From Flavobacterium nitrogenifigens (GTDB lineage: Bacteria; Bacteroidota; Bacteroidia; Flavobacteriales; Flavobacteriaceae), in contig NZ_QJRI01000182.1 of assembly GCF_003254565.1 (NCBI RefSeq), positions 310,001 to 374,000 of the forward strand: a DNA stretch of 64,000 nucleotides. The letters run 5' to 3'. Positions within the stretch are counted from its first letter, which is position 1. Each line of letters opens with the position of its first letter. Under the pieces are notes generated by a model. That model did not search any database. It was not told the origin of the DNA and saw only the letters and a program-made list of their open reading frames with translations. This document shows, one piece after another, positions 1 to 6,873 of the stretch. The translations under genes and the position numbers were made by a program.

Positions 1-179
1 ATTTAGTGAATAAAATAGTACTCGATTCAGCCAAAGAAAGTTCTGCTAAAAGCAATATTAAAATTAATGTCGTATTGGACGATATCAAAAAGAATGTCAT
101 TAAAGGCACGCAGACCGTAACTGGACAAGACAATTGTACCGCAAAATTCTCAGTCGAACTTACGCCATCTAAAAAATAA
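1..179 (+). CDS. C-terminal end of an unidentified protein (cut by window edge)
   Basis: An open frame runs from position 3 to a TAA at 177-179 and carries the last 58 residues of a protein whose start lies outside the window. The visible part is hydrophilic, lysine- and serine-rich, with one cysteine about 14 residues from the end, and no motif I recognise. The stop codon lies only 3 bases before the ATG of the antiporter gene, so the two are probably one transcript. The family cannot be named from this fragment. Confidence 0.6.
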   Translation, partial: LVNKIVLDSAKESSAKSNIKINVVLDDIKKNVIKGTQTVTGQDNCTAKFSVELTPSKK

Positions 180-182
180 TTT

Positions 183-2303
183 ATGTTTTTGAGTATACAT
201 CATATAACTCTCCCAATAGAAGATCCGCTTTTAAAATTTCTTATCGAAATTGTCATAATCCTGTGTATTCCTCTTTTATTAAATAAAATTAAAGTGCCGC
301 ATTTGCTAGGGCTTATTATCGCTGGAGCTGTTGTTGGTCCTAACGGATTCGGATTGCTTTCAAGAGATAGTAGTGTTGTGGTGACGGGTACGACAGGATT
401 GCTGTATATTATGTTTTTGGCTGGATTGGAAATTGATATGGCCGATTTCAAAAAAAATAAATGGAAGAGCATTACCTTTTCTCTTTACACCTTTGCTGTT
501 CCTTTTGTTTTGGGGCTTGTTGGAGGTTATTATATTTTAGGTTTTTCATTGCTGACTTCGGTGCTTTTTGCCAGTTTGTTTTCATCGCATACTTTAATTG
601 TATATCCGATGGTCAGCAGTCTAGGAATTGCTAAAAATCTTGCTGTAAATATAACCGTAGGCGGAACCATGATAACAGATGTTCTTTCTCTTCTAGTTTT
701 GGCTGTTGTAGTCGGAATGTCGCAAGGAGAAGTTGGAACAGCGTTTTGGCTGAAACTTTCCATTTCGATGGTTCTTTTTACTTTGATTGTTTTATTAGTG
801 TTTCCAATAATTGCCCGCTGGTTTTTTAAGAATGTAGAAGATAAAATTTCGCAATATCTGTTTGTTATTGTAATGATTTACCTTGCGGCACTGTTAGCCG
901 AACTTGCTGGAATTGAATCTATAATCGGAGCTTTTTTTGCCGGACTGGCATTAAACCGATTGATTCCGCATACCTCATCTTTAATGAATAGGGTAGAGTT
1001 TGTTGGGAATGCCATTTTTATTCCTTTCTTCTTAATAAGTGTGGGAATGCTTATTGATTTTAGTGCTTTTATACAAAGTTGGGAAACCTTGTGGGTAGCC
1101 GCAATTATGCTCGTTGCTTCAATTGGCGGAAAATATTTTGCCGCAATCTTAACTCAGAAAACATTTAAACTTACAAATGACGAAGGCAAACTGATTTTTG
1201 GAATGAGTTCGGCTTCTGCTGCGGCAACGTTGGCTTCTGTTATGGTTGGATACAATATTATTATTGGAGAAAATGACGCAGGCGAACCCATAAGACTTTT
1301 AAACGATCATGTTTTAAATGGTAGCATACTTCTGATTTTGATTTCTTGTACGGTTTCTTCTTTCGTTTCTATGGCAACTGCCCAGCGAATAGCAGATGCA
1401 GATAAGGATAATAAAGTATCGGGCAATAGTGAAGAAAAAGAGAATATACTTTTGGCGCTTAACCATGAAGATACCGTAGAGAAAATGGTAAATCTGGGAC
1501 TTATGGTGAAAACATCGACCAACACAGATCGTATTTTTGCTGTAAATGTTATTAATGAAGAAGAAAATGAATCGTCGGTAAAAAATGCCGAAAAAATTCT
1601 AGAATCGGCAGTTAAAGCAGCTTCGGCGGCAGATGTTACGCTAAATCCGATTACGCGCCATGATAATGACACGGCGAGCGGAATTAGTAATGTCATTAAA
1701 GAAAAAGAAATTACCGATCTTATTGTAGGATTGCAAGGCGGAAAAGGTTTTTCTGCCTCTTTTGTATACAATTTGTATAACGGCTATCTTCGGAATAAGA
1801 ATGTAAATCTAATGGTTTATCATGCTGTTCAGCCTGTATCGACAATTAAAAAATATGCTGTACTGATACCTGAAAATGCAGAAATGGATGCTGGTTTTTT
1901 TCATTCGATGTTAAGAATCTGGAATATCGGGCGCAATTCTGGTGCGAAAATGAGTTTCTACGGAAAAGACAAAACCATGCTCATTTTGAAAAGAATTGTA
2001 AAGAAAGCATCAATTGAAGCTACATTTGAAACAATTGCTTCTTGGCAAGAAGCTCAAGAAATTGCTTTTGATCTAGGGCAAGACGTTGGATTGATAATCA
2101 TGATGGCAGACAAAGGAATGCATTCATATGTGCCACGAATGCATGATGTGCCAGATCTGCTTAACAACAGAGTGAGCAATAATAATTATATACTCATTTA
2201 TCCTTTTACCAAAACAGAAGTAAATACCACAGAGAAAAGAGCCGTAAGCAGTCACGACGATTTTGTGGAGATTGGTAAAGTCATTCGAAATATTTTTAAA
2301 TAA
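183..2303 (+). CDS. Cation/proton antiporter (CPA2 / KefB type) with universal-stress-like tail
   Basis: A 706-residue inner-membrane protein. Residues 10 to about 400 form 12-13 hydrophobic segments with the glycine-rich pattern of the Na+/H+ exchanger (CPA2) fold, including an 'AGLEIDM' segment near residue 80 and 'GAFFAGLALNRL' near 250, both typical of this family. A short charged linker near 405-425 leads to a cytoplasmic C-terminal region (about 430-700) that resembles a duplicated universal-stress-protein domain, an arrangement common in Bacteroidota antiporters. It should exchange Na+ or K+ for H+ across the inner membrane; the ion is not readable from sequence. It follows an upstream gene by 3 bases and ends at a strong bidirectional terminator. 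Confidence 0.9.
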   Translation: MFLSIHHITLPIEDPLLKFLIEIVIILCIPLLLNKIKVPHLLGLIIAGAVVGPNGFGLLSRDSSVVVTGTTGLLYIMFLAGLEIDMADFKKNKWKSITFSLYTFAVPFVLGLVGGYYILGFSLLTSVLFASLFSSHTLIVYPMVSSLGIAKNLAVNITVGGTMITDVLSLLVLAVVVGMSQGEVGTAFWLKLSISMVLFTLIVLLVFPIIARWFFKNVEDKISQYLFVIVMIYLAALLAELAGIESIIGAFFAGLALNRLIPHTSSLMNRVEFVGNAIFIPFFLISVGMLIDFSAFIQSWETLWVAAIMLVASIGGKYFAAILTQKTFKLTNDEGKLIFGMSSASAAATLASVMVGYNIIIGENDAGEPIRLLNDHVLNGSILLILISCTVSSFVSMATAQRIADADKDNKVSGNSEEKENILLALNHEDTVEKMVNLGLMVKTSTNTDRIFAVNVINEEENESSVKNAEKILESAVKAASAADVTLNPITRHDNDTASGISNVIKEKEITDLIVGLQGGKGFSASFVYNLYNGYLRNKNVNLMVYHAVQPVSTIKKYAVLIPENAEMDAGFFHSMLRIWNIGRNSGAKMSFYGKDKTMLILKRIVKKASIEATFETIASWQEAQEIAFDLGQDVGLIIMMADKGMHSYVPRMHDVPDLLNNRVSNNNYILIYPFTKTEVNTTEKRAVSSHDDFVEIGKVIRNIFK

Positions 2304-2311
2304 TGATTAAA

Positions 2312-2354
2312 AAACAAACCCCTTAAACAGAGATAGTTTGAGGGGTTTTCTTTT
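2312..2354. terminator. Bidirectional intrinsic terminator
   Basis: Arms 2316-2328 and 2336-2348 pair over 13 positions (one mismatch) around a 7-base loop, with T-rich sequence on the right and A-rich sequence on the left. It separates the convergent antiporter and acetyltransferase genes and can serve both. Confidence 0.85.
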
Positions 2355-2364
2355 CTCGGGATAT

Positions 2365-2847
2365 TTAAGAATTCAGCGTAAGCATCATTTGAATGTCTAC
2401 TCTGTCATAGGACGACGAAATGCCTGTTATTTCTTTAAAACCTAATTTTTCATACAATTTAATAGCAGGTTTCAGTTTTGTATTGCTTTCTAGATAAATT
2501 TTAGAAGCGCCTTTTTCCTTAGCCCATTTTATAGCCGATTCTGCCAATAAATTCCCAACGCCTTTTCCTTGCGCTTTTGGACTTACAGCCATTTTAGCCA
2601 ATTCATAATCGTACTCTTTTCCGTTACTTTTAATTAAAGCGCAAACACCTAAAACTTCATCATTTAAAATTGCGGAAAAAATTTCTCCACCTTTATTTAT
2701 AATATATTCTTCGGCATGATCTAGCGCTTTTACATCATTAGGCTCAACTATAAAATAATTTGAAATCCATTCTATATTTAAATCCTTAAAACTTTTTTTA
2801 TACTCAGGATTATAAGTTACTATTTCTACTTGCTCTTTATTTTTCAT
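2365..2847 (-). CDS. GNAT-family N-acetyltransferase
   Basis: A 160-residue single-domain acetyltransferase of the GNAT fold, expected to use acetyl-CoA. The pyrophosphate-binding loop QGKGVG is at residues 93-98, preceded by the 'LAKMAVSP' beta-strand 4, and the final 'AIKLYEKLGFKEI' is the usual GNAT motif B. The acceptor cannot be predicted. The gene starts 6 bases after the stop of the MocR-type regulator on the same strand, so both are very likely one operon, and the regulator may control this enzyme. Confidence 0.88.
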   Translation of the reverse strand: MKNKEQVEIVTYNPEYKKSFKDLNIEWISNYFIVEPNDVKALDHAEEYIINKGGEIFSAILNDEVLGVCALIKSNGKEYDYELAKMAVSPKAQGKGVGNLLAESAIKWAKEKGASKIYLESNTKLKPAIKLYEKLGFKEITGISSSYDRVDIQMMLTLNS

Positions 2848-2853
2848 AATGCA

Positions 2854-4272
2854 TTAAATACTGTTTTTTATTATTTTGCCCAATTTTTCTAAATCAGATT
2901 CTACACGCTCATTCCATTCCAATGCATAATTTAACCGCATGCAATTGTTGTATTGATTGTATTGCGAAAAAATTCTTCCAGGCGCGAAATTAATTTTCTG
3001 ATTTAAGGCCGTATTGAATAATTCTGTTGTTGATATTCTTTCGTCTAATTCTAGCCATAGCATAAAACCACCTTTTGGCTGTGCAATTTTGGTGTTGTCT
3101 GGAAAGTAAGTTTCGACTGCACGATTCATCTGTAGATAATTGGCATAAAGCTTATTTCTGAATGTTCTTAAATGATGATCATAACGTCCGTGTTCTAAGA
3201 AATCTGTAATAACATCTGAATACAATGAAGAATTGCAAACTGTCTGAACCAATTTCTGACGAATAATTTTATCCTTAAATTTTCCCGGAGCAATCCACCC
3301 AACTCGATATCCAGGCGCAAGTGTTTTTGAAACCGATCCGAGCCATAAAACTAAACCGGCTTCATCATAAAATTTGCAAGGTTTCGGACGTTCTGCGCCA
3401 AAGTAAACATTACCATAAATATCATCTTCAATCAGTGGAACGTTATATTGCGTGATCAGTTTAACCAACTCTTTTTTATTTTCGTCAGGCATTTGAAATC
3501 CCATTGGATTATTGAAATTGGTAATAAAACAGCAGGCTTTAATTTCGGGAAGAACTTTTTTCAAAGCTTCAAGGTCTAATCCGAACAAAGGATGTGTCGG
3601 AATTTCGACTGCTTTTAGACCTAATTCTTTTATTGCCTGAAGTATTCCAAAATAAGCCGGGCTTTCTACTGCAACACTGTCACCAGGAGATGTCACTGCC
3701 ATAAGTGCGTTGTAAATTGCATGCATCGCACCAGAAGTAATGACAATATCATCTTCGGTAATTTTTCCTTCCATCACTAGTGCCCATTTTGCAATAGCAC
3801 GACGAAGATTTTCGGGTCCTTGAACTGGCTCATAAGCAGTTCCTGCGTCGTCTCTGTTGCGAACAGCATTGATGATTCCTTTATTCAGTTTTGCAATAGG
3901 CAGGAAATTCTTTCCAGGTATACCAAGTGCAAATTGGGTTACGTCGACTTGGGTGATGGTGCCAAAAACTTTATCAATAAGCTCTTCGGGAGTATTTTTT
4001 GTCTCCTTATTGTCTATACTTGCAATTGTTGGAAGTGCTGTTGTACGTTGCGAACTTTTACTCACATAATATCCCGTTTTTGGACGTGATTCTATAAGCG
4101 AACGGCTTTCTAATTCTAGATAAGCCTGTTTAATAGTGTTCAAACTTACATTATACAATTTTTGTGCACTTCGTACCGAAGGCAATTTGTCGCCAAGTGT
4201 TAAAGTCTCATTGTGAATCTGATCTTCAATGATTTTGGCAAGTTTTAAGTATAATGTTTCTCGATTTTTCAT
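2854..4272 (-). CDS. MocR-type (GntR) transcription regulator with aminotransferase-like domain
   Basis: A 472-residue chimeric regulator. Residues 1-72 are a GntR winged helix (the LPSVRSAQKLYNVSLNTIKQAY pattern is the recognition region, split here as residues 30-51). Residues 105-470 are a fold-type I PLP aminotransferase domain: the PLP aspartate region 'IEDDIYGN' at 281-288 and the Schiff-base lysine K316 in 'SVSKTLAPGYRVGW'. MocR proteins bind PLP or an aminoacyl-PLP adduct and activate vitamin B6, GABA or amino-acid metabolism genes. Here the downstream gene is a GNAT acetyltransferase, so its regulon is not obvious. A direct repeat with 30-base spacing lies upstream of the 122-residue gene that precedes it (4699-4738) and could be its operator. 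Confidence 0.9.
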   Translation of the reverse strand: MKNRETLYLKLAKIIEDQIHNETLTLGDKLPSVRSAQKLYNVSLNTIKQAYLELESRSLIESRPKTGYYVSKSSQRTTALPTIASIDNKETKNTPEELIDKVFGTITQVDVTQFALGIPGKNFLPIAKLNKGIINAVRNRDDAGTAYEPVQGPENLRRAIAKWALVMEGKITEDDIVITSGAMHAIYNALMAVTSPGDSVAVESPAYFGILQAIKELGLKAVEIPTHPLFGLDLEALKKVLPEIKACCFITNFNNPMGFQMPDENKKELVKLITQYNVPLIEDDIYGNVYFGAERPKPCKFYDEAGLVLWLGSVSKTLAPGYRVGWIAPGKFKDKIIRQKLVQTVCNSSLYSDVITDFLEHGRYDHHLRTFRNKLYANYLQMNRAVETYFPDNTKIAQPKGGFMLWLELDERISTTELFNTALNQKINFAPGRIFSQYNQYNNCMRLNYALEWNERVESDLEKLGKIIKNSI

Positions 4273-4292
4273 TTTTGCTTTTTCTTAAGCGT

Positions 4293-4661
4293 TTAAAAAG
4301 ACAGATAGTGAATAAACTGATCTGTGCTTTGTCTGAGTTGTGCGGCATTATTGAAATTGGCGCTATTTTTCTTCTTCAAGAAATTTTTGATATAATCATT
4401 AAATAGTGCTTTATCTTCATTTGTTAAACTGCCGTCATCATAAATTCTAAATTCTATTTCGTTGTTTTGATTTAAAATTAAACTGGCAAACGAATTTATT
4501 TTATTGTTTTTTTCGCAGAGAAGAAAAGGGATTCCAAAAAGCATTTTGTCTTCCGCTTTCTCACGCATATTTTGAATGAAGATGTTTTGCAAAACTTCCA
4601 TATCAAATACATAAACTTCTCTAAAATTTATTTTTTTCTGAGTAACTGCTTTAGATTCCAT
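4293..4661 (-). CDS. Small uncharacterised protein, first gene of the MocR operon
   Basis: A 122-residue soluble protein with no family I recognise. The open frame extends upstream to 4805, but I take the ATG at 4661 as the start because the extension runs through a terminator hairpin (4782-4814), through the direct repeats at 4699-4738, and encodes low-quality Ser/Ile-rich sequence. The protein is rich in Asn, Lys and Phe and ends with a basic amphipathic stretch. Its stop is 20 bases before the MocR start, so it is probably co-transcribed with the MocR regulator and the acetyltransferase. Function unknown. Confidence 0.6.
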   Translation of the reverse strand: MESKAVTQKKINFREVYVFDMEVLQNIFIQNMREKAEDKMLFGIPFLLCEKNNKINSFASLILNQNNEIEFRIYDDGSLTNEDKALFNDYIKNFLKKKNSANFNNAAQLRQSTDQFIHYLSF

Positions 4662-4698
4662 ATCTTTTTTTAGCAAAATTATTGCTATTGCAGATTTG

Positions 4699-4738
4699 GG
4701 TACAGATACAGAAAATGATTTTTTTATGGATACAGATA
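4699..4738 (-). promoter_or_regulatory. Direct repeat TACAGATA x2 at 30-base spacing, possible MocR operator
   Basis: The octamer TACAGATA occurs at 4701-4708 and again at 4731-4738, starting exactly 30 bases apart, which places both on the same face of the helix. It is upstream of the start of the first gene of the three-gene MocR operon. MocR regulators such as GabR bind direct repeats near their own promoter. That this is the operator is inference. Confidence 0.4.
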
Positions 4739-4781
4739 AAATTACGGTTTTTTGAGAAGAGGAGGAAATAATTATAAAAAG

Positions 4782-4814
4782 AAAGTCCTTGAATTTTTTA
4801 TTCAAGGACTTTTG
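4782..4814. terminator. Intrinsic terminator
   Basis: Perfect 12-base arms at 4782-4793 and 4801-4812 enclose a 7-base T-rich loop; A/T-rich flanks lie on both sides. It ends the leftward 85-residue gene at 4852-5109. Confidence 0.8.
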
Positions 4815-4851
4815 TATGCTTTTTATTATGTTGAAAGGAAAAAGAAAATGC

Positions 4852-5109
4852 TTATTGGTTTTCTTTTTCCAAATCTGCAGCAGAGATTTGATCTAATATA
4901 TTAGTTTGATTTGGCGAAATGTAGTTTTTGTTTTCGGCAACTTGTTCTTTTTTAAAAAGAAGATCTAAGGCATTGTACAATTTTAATAAAACATCTTTGT
5001 CTTCTTTGGCAATATCCAAAGCAGTGTTGAAATTAAAAACATAATTGTTAGAATTACGTACTTCTACTTTAATTGTTTTAGATGTGATCTTAAATTTTAC
5101 TATGTCCAT
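4852..5109 (-). CDS. Small conserved-looking protein of unknown function
   Basis: An 85-residue, acidic-to-neutral soluble protein without signal peptide or membrane segment. The first 35 residues look like three short beta strands and the rest like a helix with a charged tail; I do not recognise the family. It lies between the ACT-domain gene and the MocR operon on the same strand and has its own terminator downstream at 4782-4814. Codon use resembles its neighbours, so I treat it as real. Confidence 0.55.
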   Translation of the reverse strand: MDIVKFKITSKTIKVEVRNSNNYVFNFNTALDIAKEDKDVLLKLYNALDLLFKKEQVAENKNYISPNQTNILDQISAADLEKENQ

Positions 5110-5183
5110 ATATTACAAAATTACCTTTGCAAAATAACTATTTTAATGGGAGTTATTGTAGATATTTTTTGATTTTTTAATTA

Positions 5184-5591
5184 CTAAGAATTTTTATTTT
5201 CTTGTTTTAATTTCAACAATACATCCATTGCTTTAAAAGCGTCCTTTTCATCAACAAATATATGGTCGTGTAAATATGCCGCAACTACATTGCAGCTGAT
5301 ATTAGCATTTCCTAAAGCTTGAGAAAATGCCGCAGTTAAACCTACAGCAGCCAAAGAAGAATGAACTTCGAGAGTAATCCACGAAGCAATGTATGAGAAT
5401 TTAAGATTAAGTTCTTCTGCAAAGCGTTTTTCTAATACTACAGTGATTCCTTCTTTTTCTTTAAATAGAAACAAAATTTTTGAAAAAGGAATATGATCTA
5501 GTGAATCTACTTTTGTAAAAACATATTTTCCGTCATTAAGAACTGGATTAAGATTCTCCAAAATAGTGCTCAAATTTATTTCGCCTTCCAT
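5184..5591 (-). CDS. ACT-domain protein (COG3602-like)
   Basis: A 135-residue protein with two consecutive ACT-like halves. The central 'SWITLEVHSSLAAVGLTAAFSQALGNANISCNV' region (split: SWITLEVHSSLAAVG near 70-84, LTAAFSQALGNANIS near 85-99) is the hallmark of the small free-standing ACT proteins often annotated as amino-acid sensing. ACT domains bind small ligands, usually amino acids; no catalytic domain is attached. Transcribed leftward as a probable single gene. Ligand unknown. Confidence 0.8.
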   Translation of the reverse strand: MEGEINLSTILENLNPVLNDGKYVFTKVDSLDHIPFSKILFLFKEKEGITVVLEKRFAEELNLKFSYIASWITLEVHSSLAAVGLTAAFSQALGNANISCNVVAAYLHDHIFVDEKDAFKAMDVLLKLKQENKNS

Positions 5592-5788
5592 ATAAGTAGG
5601 ATTGTTTTTTTGTTGTTCTAATATTCTGATTTGAAACTCTGCAATTTATTGCAGTGCTTTAGTAAAGCTGAAAAATTTAATCTTCGACTTTTGGTTCTGA
5701 TTAAAGTTGTCAAAATTGAGAGACTTTTAGTCTTTCAAGAAACAAGTCTCTGGACTTTCAGTGCAGAGAGGTTTAGATAAATATAACA

Positions 5789-5822
5789 AAAAACCCTTAA
5801 ATATTTCTGTTTAAGGGTTTTA
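5789..5822 (-). terminator. Terminator after the tRNA-like fragment
   Basis: Arms 5791-5801 and 5810-5820 pair perfectly around an 8-base loop; read leftward the hairpin is followed by a T-tract. It lies about 10 bases beyond the end of the tRNA-like fragment, as the tRNA-Met terminator does for the intact tRNA. Confidence 0.8.
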
Positions 5823-5830
5823 CCTTCTTG

Positions 5831-5881
5831 TAGCGAGGACGGGAGTTGAACCCGTGTCCGCGTTGGCGGATAAGAATCCTG
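5831..5881 (-). pseudogene. Partial tRNA-Met copy: 3' half with altered anticodon arm
   Basis: Positions 5829-5856 repeat, base for base over 28 bases, the T-arm, 3' acceptor strand, discriminator A and two following bases of the intact tRNA-Met at 6201-6228. A further 9 bases at 5874-5882 match the 5' strand of the anticodon stem (6242-6250). Between these matches the sequence differs: read leftward it can form a GGAT-TCTT-ATCC hairpin and a TCCGC-CAAC-GCGGA hairpin before the normal T-arm. The D-arm and 5' acceptor strand are missing; in their place is the end of the GIY-YIG gene, whose TAG stop (5882-5884) touches the match. It cannot be a working tRNA; it may be a displaced tRNA end or a tRNA-like 3' end of the nuclease mRNA. 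Confidence 0.75.
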
Positions 5882-6139
5882 CTATGTGTGTTGTTGAATC
5901 AGTTTTTTTATGAACTCTCGGCCAATTCCTGTTTTTAAAAATTTTTCCCTTTTCATAGCATCACTCTTTGAATTGAAAAACTCGACATAAATTACTTCCC
6001 AAGGTCTAAATTTGATAGTGAACCCCTTTTTTGCCATAATATTATGAGACTTAAATCTTTCTATCAAGTTGGAAGTGAATCCAGTATAGTTCTTGTTGAA
6101 TTTTTTAGAATAAAGTATATAAACCACAAATTCTTCCAT
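5882..6139 (-). CDS. Small GIY-YIG nuclease-domain protein
   Basis: An 85-residue protein made only of a GIY-YIG nuclease domain. It has the VYILYS strand (residues 6-11) and YTGFTS (19-24) in place of the GIY and YIG motifs, an arginine in 'LIERFKSHN' (near 29) and the candidate metal-binding glutamate in 'KREKFLK' (near 66). This is the small stand-alone type (COG2827-like), not UvrC. It lies between an intact tRNA-Met and a tRNA 3'-half copy on the same strand, with a terminator between it and the tRNA, and no recognisable promoter of its own. The setting suggests a tRNA-associated mobile gene; its substrate is unknown. Confidence 0.85.
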   Translation of the reverse strand: MEEFVVYILYSKKFNKNYTGFTSNLIERFKSHNIMAKKGFTIKFRPWEVIYVEFFNSKSDAMKREKFLKTGIGREFIKKLIQQHT

Positions 6140-6164
6140 AACTTTTAAAATGATAATGGTAAAA

Positions 6165-6198
6165 AAAAAACACCACTTTGAAAAAAGTGGTGTTTTTA
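6165..6198 (-). terminator. Terminator of tRNA-Met
   Basis: Arms 6167-6179 and 6184-6196 pair over 13 bases; read leftward a run of T follows. It stands 6 bases after the tRNA 3' end and before the GIY-YIG gene. Confidence 0.85.
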
Positions 6199-6202
6199 CC
6201 TG

Positions 6203-6276
6203 TAGCGAGGACGGGAGTTGAACCCGTGACCTCAGGGTTATGAATCCTGCGCTCTAACCAACTGAGCTACCTCGCC
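6203..6276 (-). tRNA. tRNA-Met (anticodon CAT)
   Basis: A complete 74-base cloverleaf on the minus strand: acceptor GGCGAGG/CCTCGCT, D-arm GCTC/GAGC, anticodon CAT in loop TTCATAA, variable AGGTC, T-arm ACGGG-TTCAACT-CCCGT, discriminator A. The CCA end is not encoded. The first acceptor pair is G-U and the last anticodon-stem pair is an A-C mismatch, which is unusual. A CAT anticodon may also belong to the lysidine-modified tRNA-Ile2; sequence alone does not settle this. The initiator type is unlikely, since the T-arm/D-arm lack its usual features and the anticodon stem lacks three G-C pairs. A good promoter lies at 6310-6339. Confidence 0.93.
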
Positions 6277-6309
6277 TGGACTGCTATCATGAATTCCTGA
6301 TTGCGGGTG

Positions 6310-6339
6310 CAAAGATATAAATATTATTAAAGCATACAA
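6310..6339 (-). promoter_or_regulatory. Promoter of tRNA-Met
   Basis: On the minus strand TTG (6337-6339), 19 bases, then TATCTTTG (6310-6317): a textbook Bacteroidota sigma-ABfr promoter, about 34 bases before the tRNA. Confidence 0.8.
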
Positions 6340-6377
6340 GCATAAAATGAAGAAAAAAAAATATTTTTAAAAATGCA

Positions 6378-6406
6378 TTGTTTTTGGACATATATTCTTA
6401 TATTTC
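6378..6406 (+). promoter_or_regulatory. Promoter of the START-like gene
   Basis: TTG (6378-6380), 18 bases, then TATATTTC (6399-6406), one base off TAnnTTTG, 20 bases before the ATG at 6427. Confidence 0.6.
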
Positions 6407-6426
6407 GAAAAAAATTAAAGTAGCAC

Positions 6427-6819
6427 ATGGATTCAAAAATACGTTACGAAATCGAGTTTCCGATCAATTCTTCGCCACAATTATTGTATCAATATATATC
6501 AACTCCGTCAGGTTTACAAGAATGGTTTGCTGACAATGTTAATTCGAGAGGTGAATTTTTTACTTTCATCTGGAATGATTCGCAGGAAAAAGCGCGCTTG
6601 GCTTCAAAAAAATCTGGCGAAAAAGTAAAATTTAAATGGGTTGACGAAAGCAGTAAGGATACTGAGTACTTTTTTGAACTACATATTTTAGTTGATGAAT
6701 TGACTAAAGATGTATCGCTTATGGTAGTAGATTTTGCCGATAAAGAAGAATTAGGCGAAGCTAAACAATTGTGGGAGAACCAAATCTCAGATCTAAAACA
6801 TCTTATAGGATCTGTTTAG
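6427..6819 (+). CDS. START-like (SRPBCC) domain protein
   Basis: A 130-residue protein with the helix-grip fold signature: 'INSSPQLLYQYISTPSGLQEWFAD' region at residues 14-37 (start of the Bet v1/START-like fold), a beta-sheet centre and a C-terminal helix 'LWENQISDLKHLIG'. It resembles the START-like domain family of Bacteroidota, which is close to AHSA1-type proteins but has no known ligand. No signal peptide. It is a single gene with its own promoter; a small hairpin follows before the next gene. Confidence 0.85.
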   Translation: MDSKIRYEIEFPINSSPQLLYQYISTPSGLQEWFADNVNSRGEFFTFIWNDSQEKARLASKKSGEKVKFKWVDESSKDTEYFFELHILVDELTKDVSLMVVDFADKEELGEAKQLWENQISDLKHLIGSV

Positions 6820-6839
6820 TAAAAGTCTATTTTATACCT

Positions 6840-6873
6840 TATATTTGCCCTGAACAAAATTCAGGGTTTTTTT
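6840..6873 (+). promoter_or_regulatory. -7 promoter box and leader hairpin before the class IV aminotransferase
   Basis: TATATTTG at 6840-6847 is a Bacteroidota -7 box. Directly after it a 6-base stem (CCCTGA 6848-6853, TCAGGG 6861-6866) with a T-run forms a terminator-like hairpin that ends 7 bases before the ATG at 6874. It may end the START-like transcript, or sit in the short leader of the next gene. Confidence 0.55.

Noticed and set aside
4662..4805. N-terminal extension of the 122-residue protein
   Set aside because: It runs through a terminator hairpin and the putative operator repeats and does not look like protein; the ATG at 4661 is taken.
5831..5881. A second functional tRNA
   Set aside because: Lacks the 5' acceptor strand and D-arm and has no normal anticodon loop.
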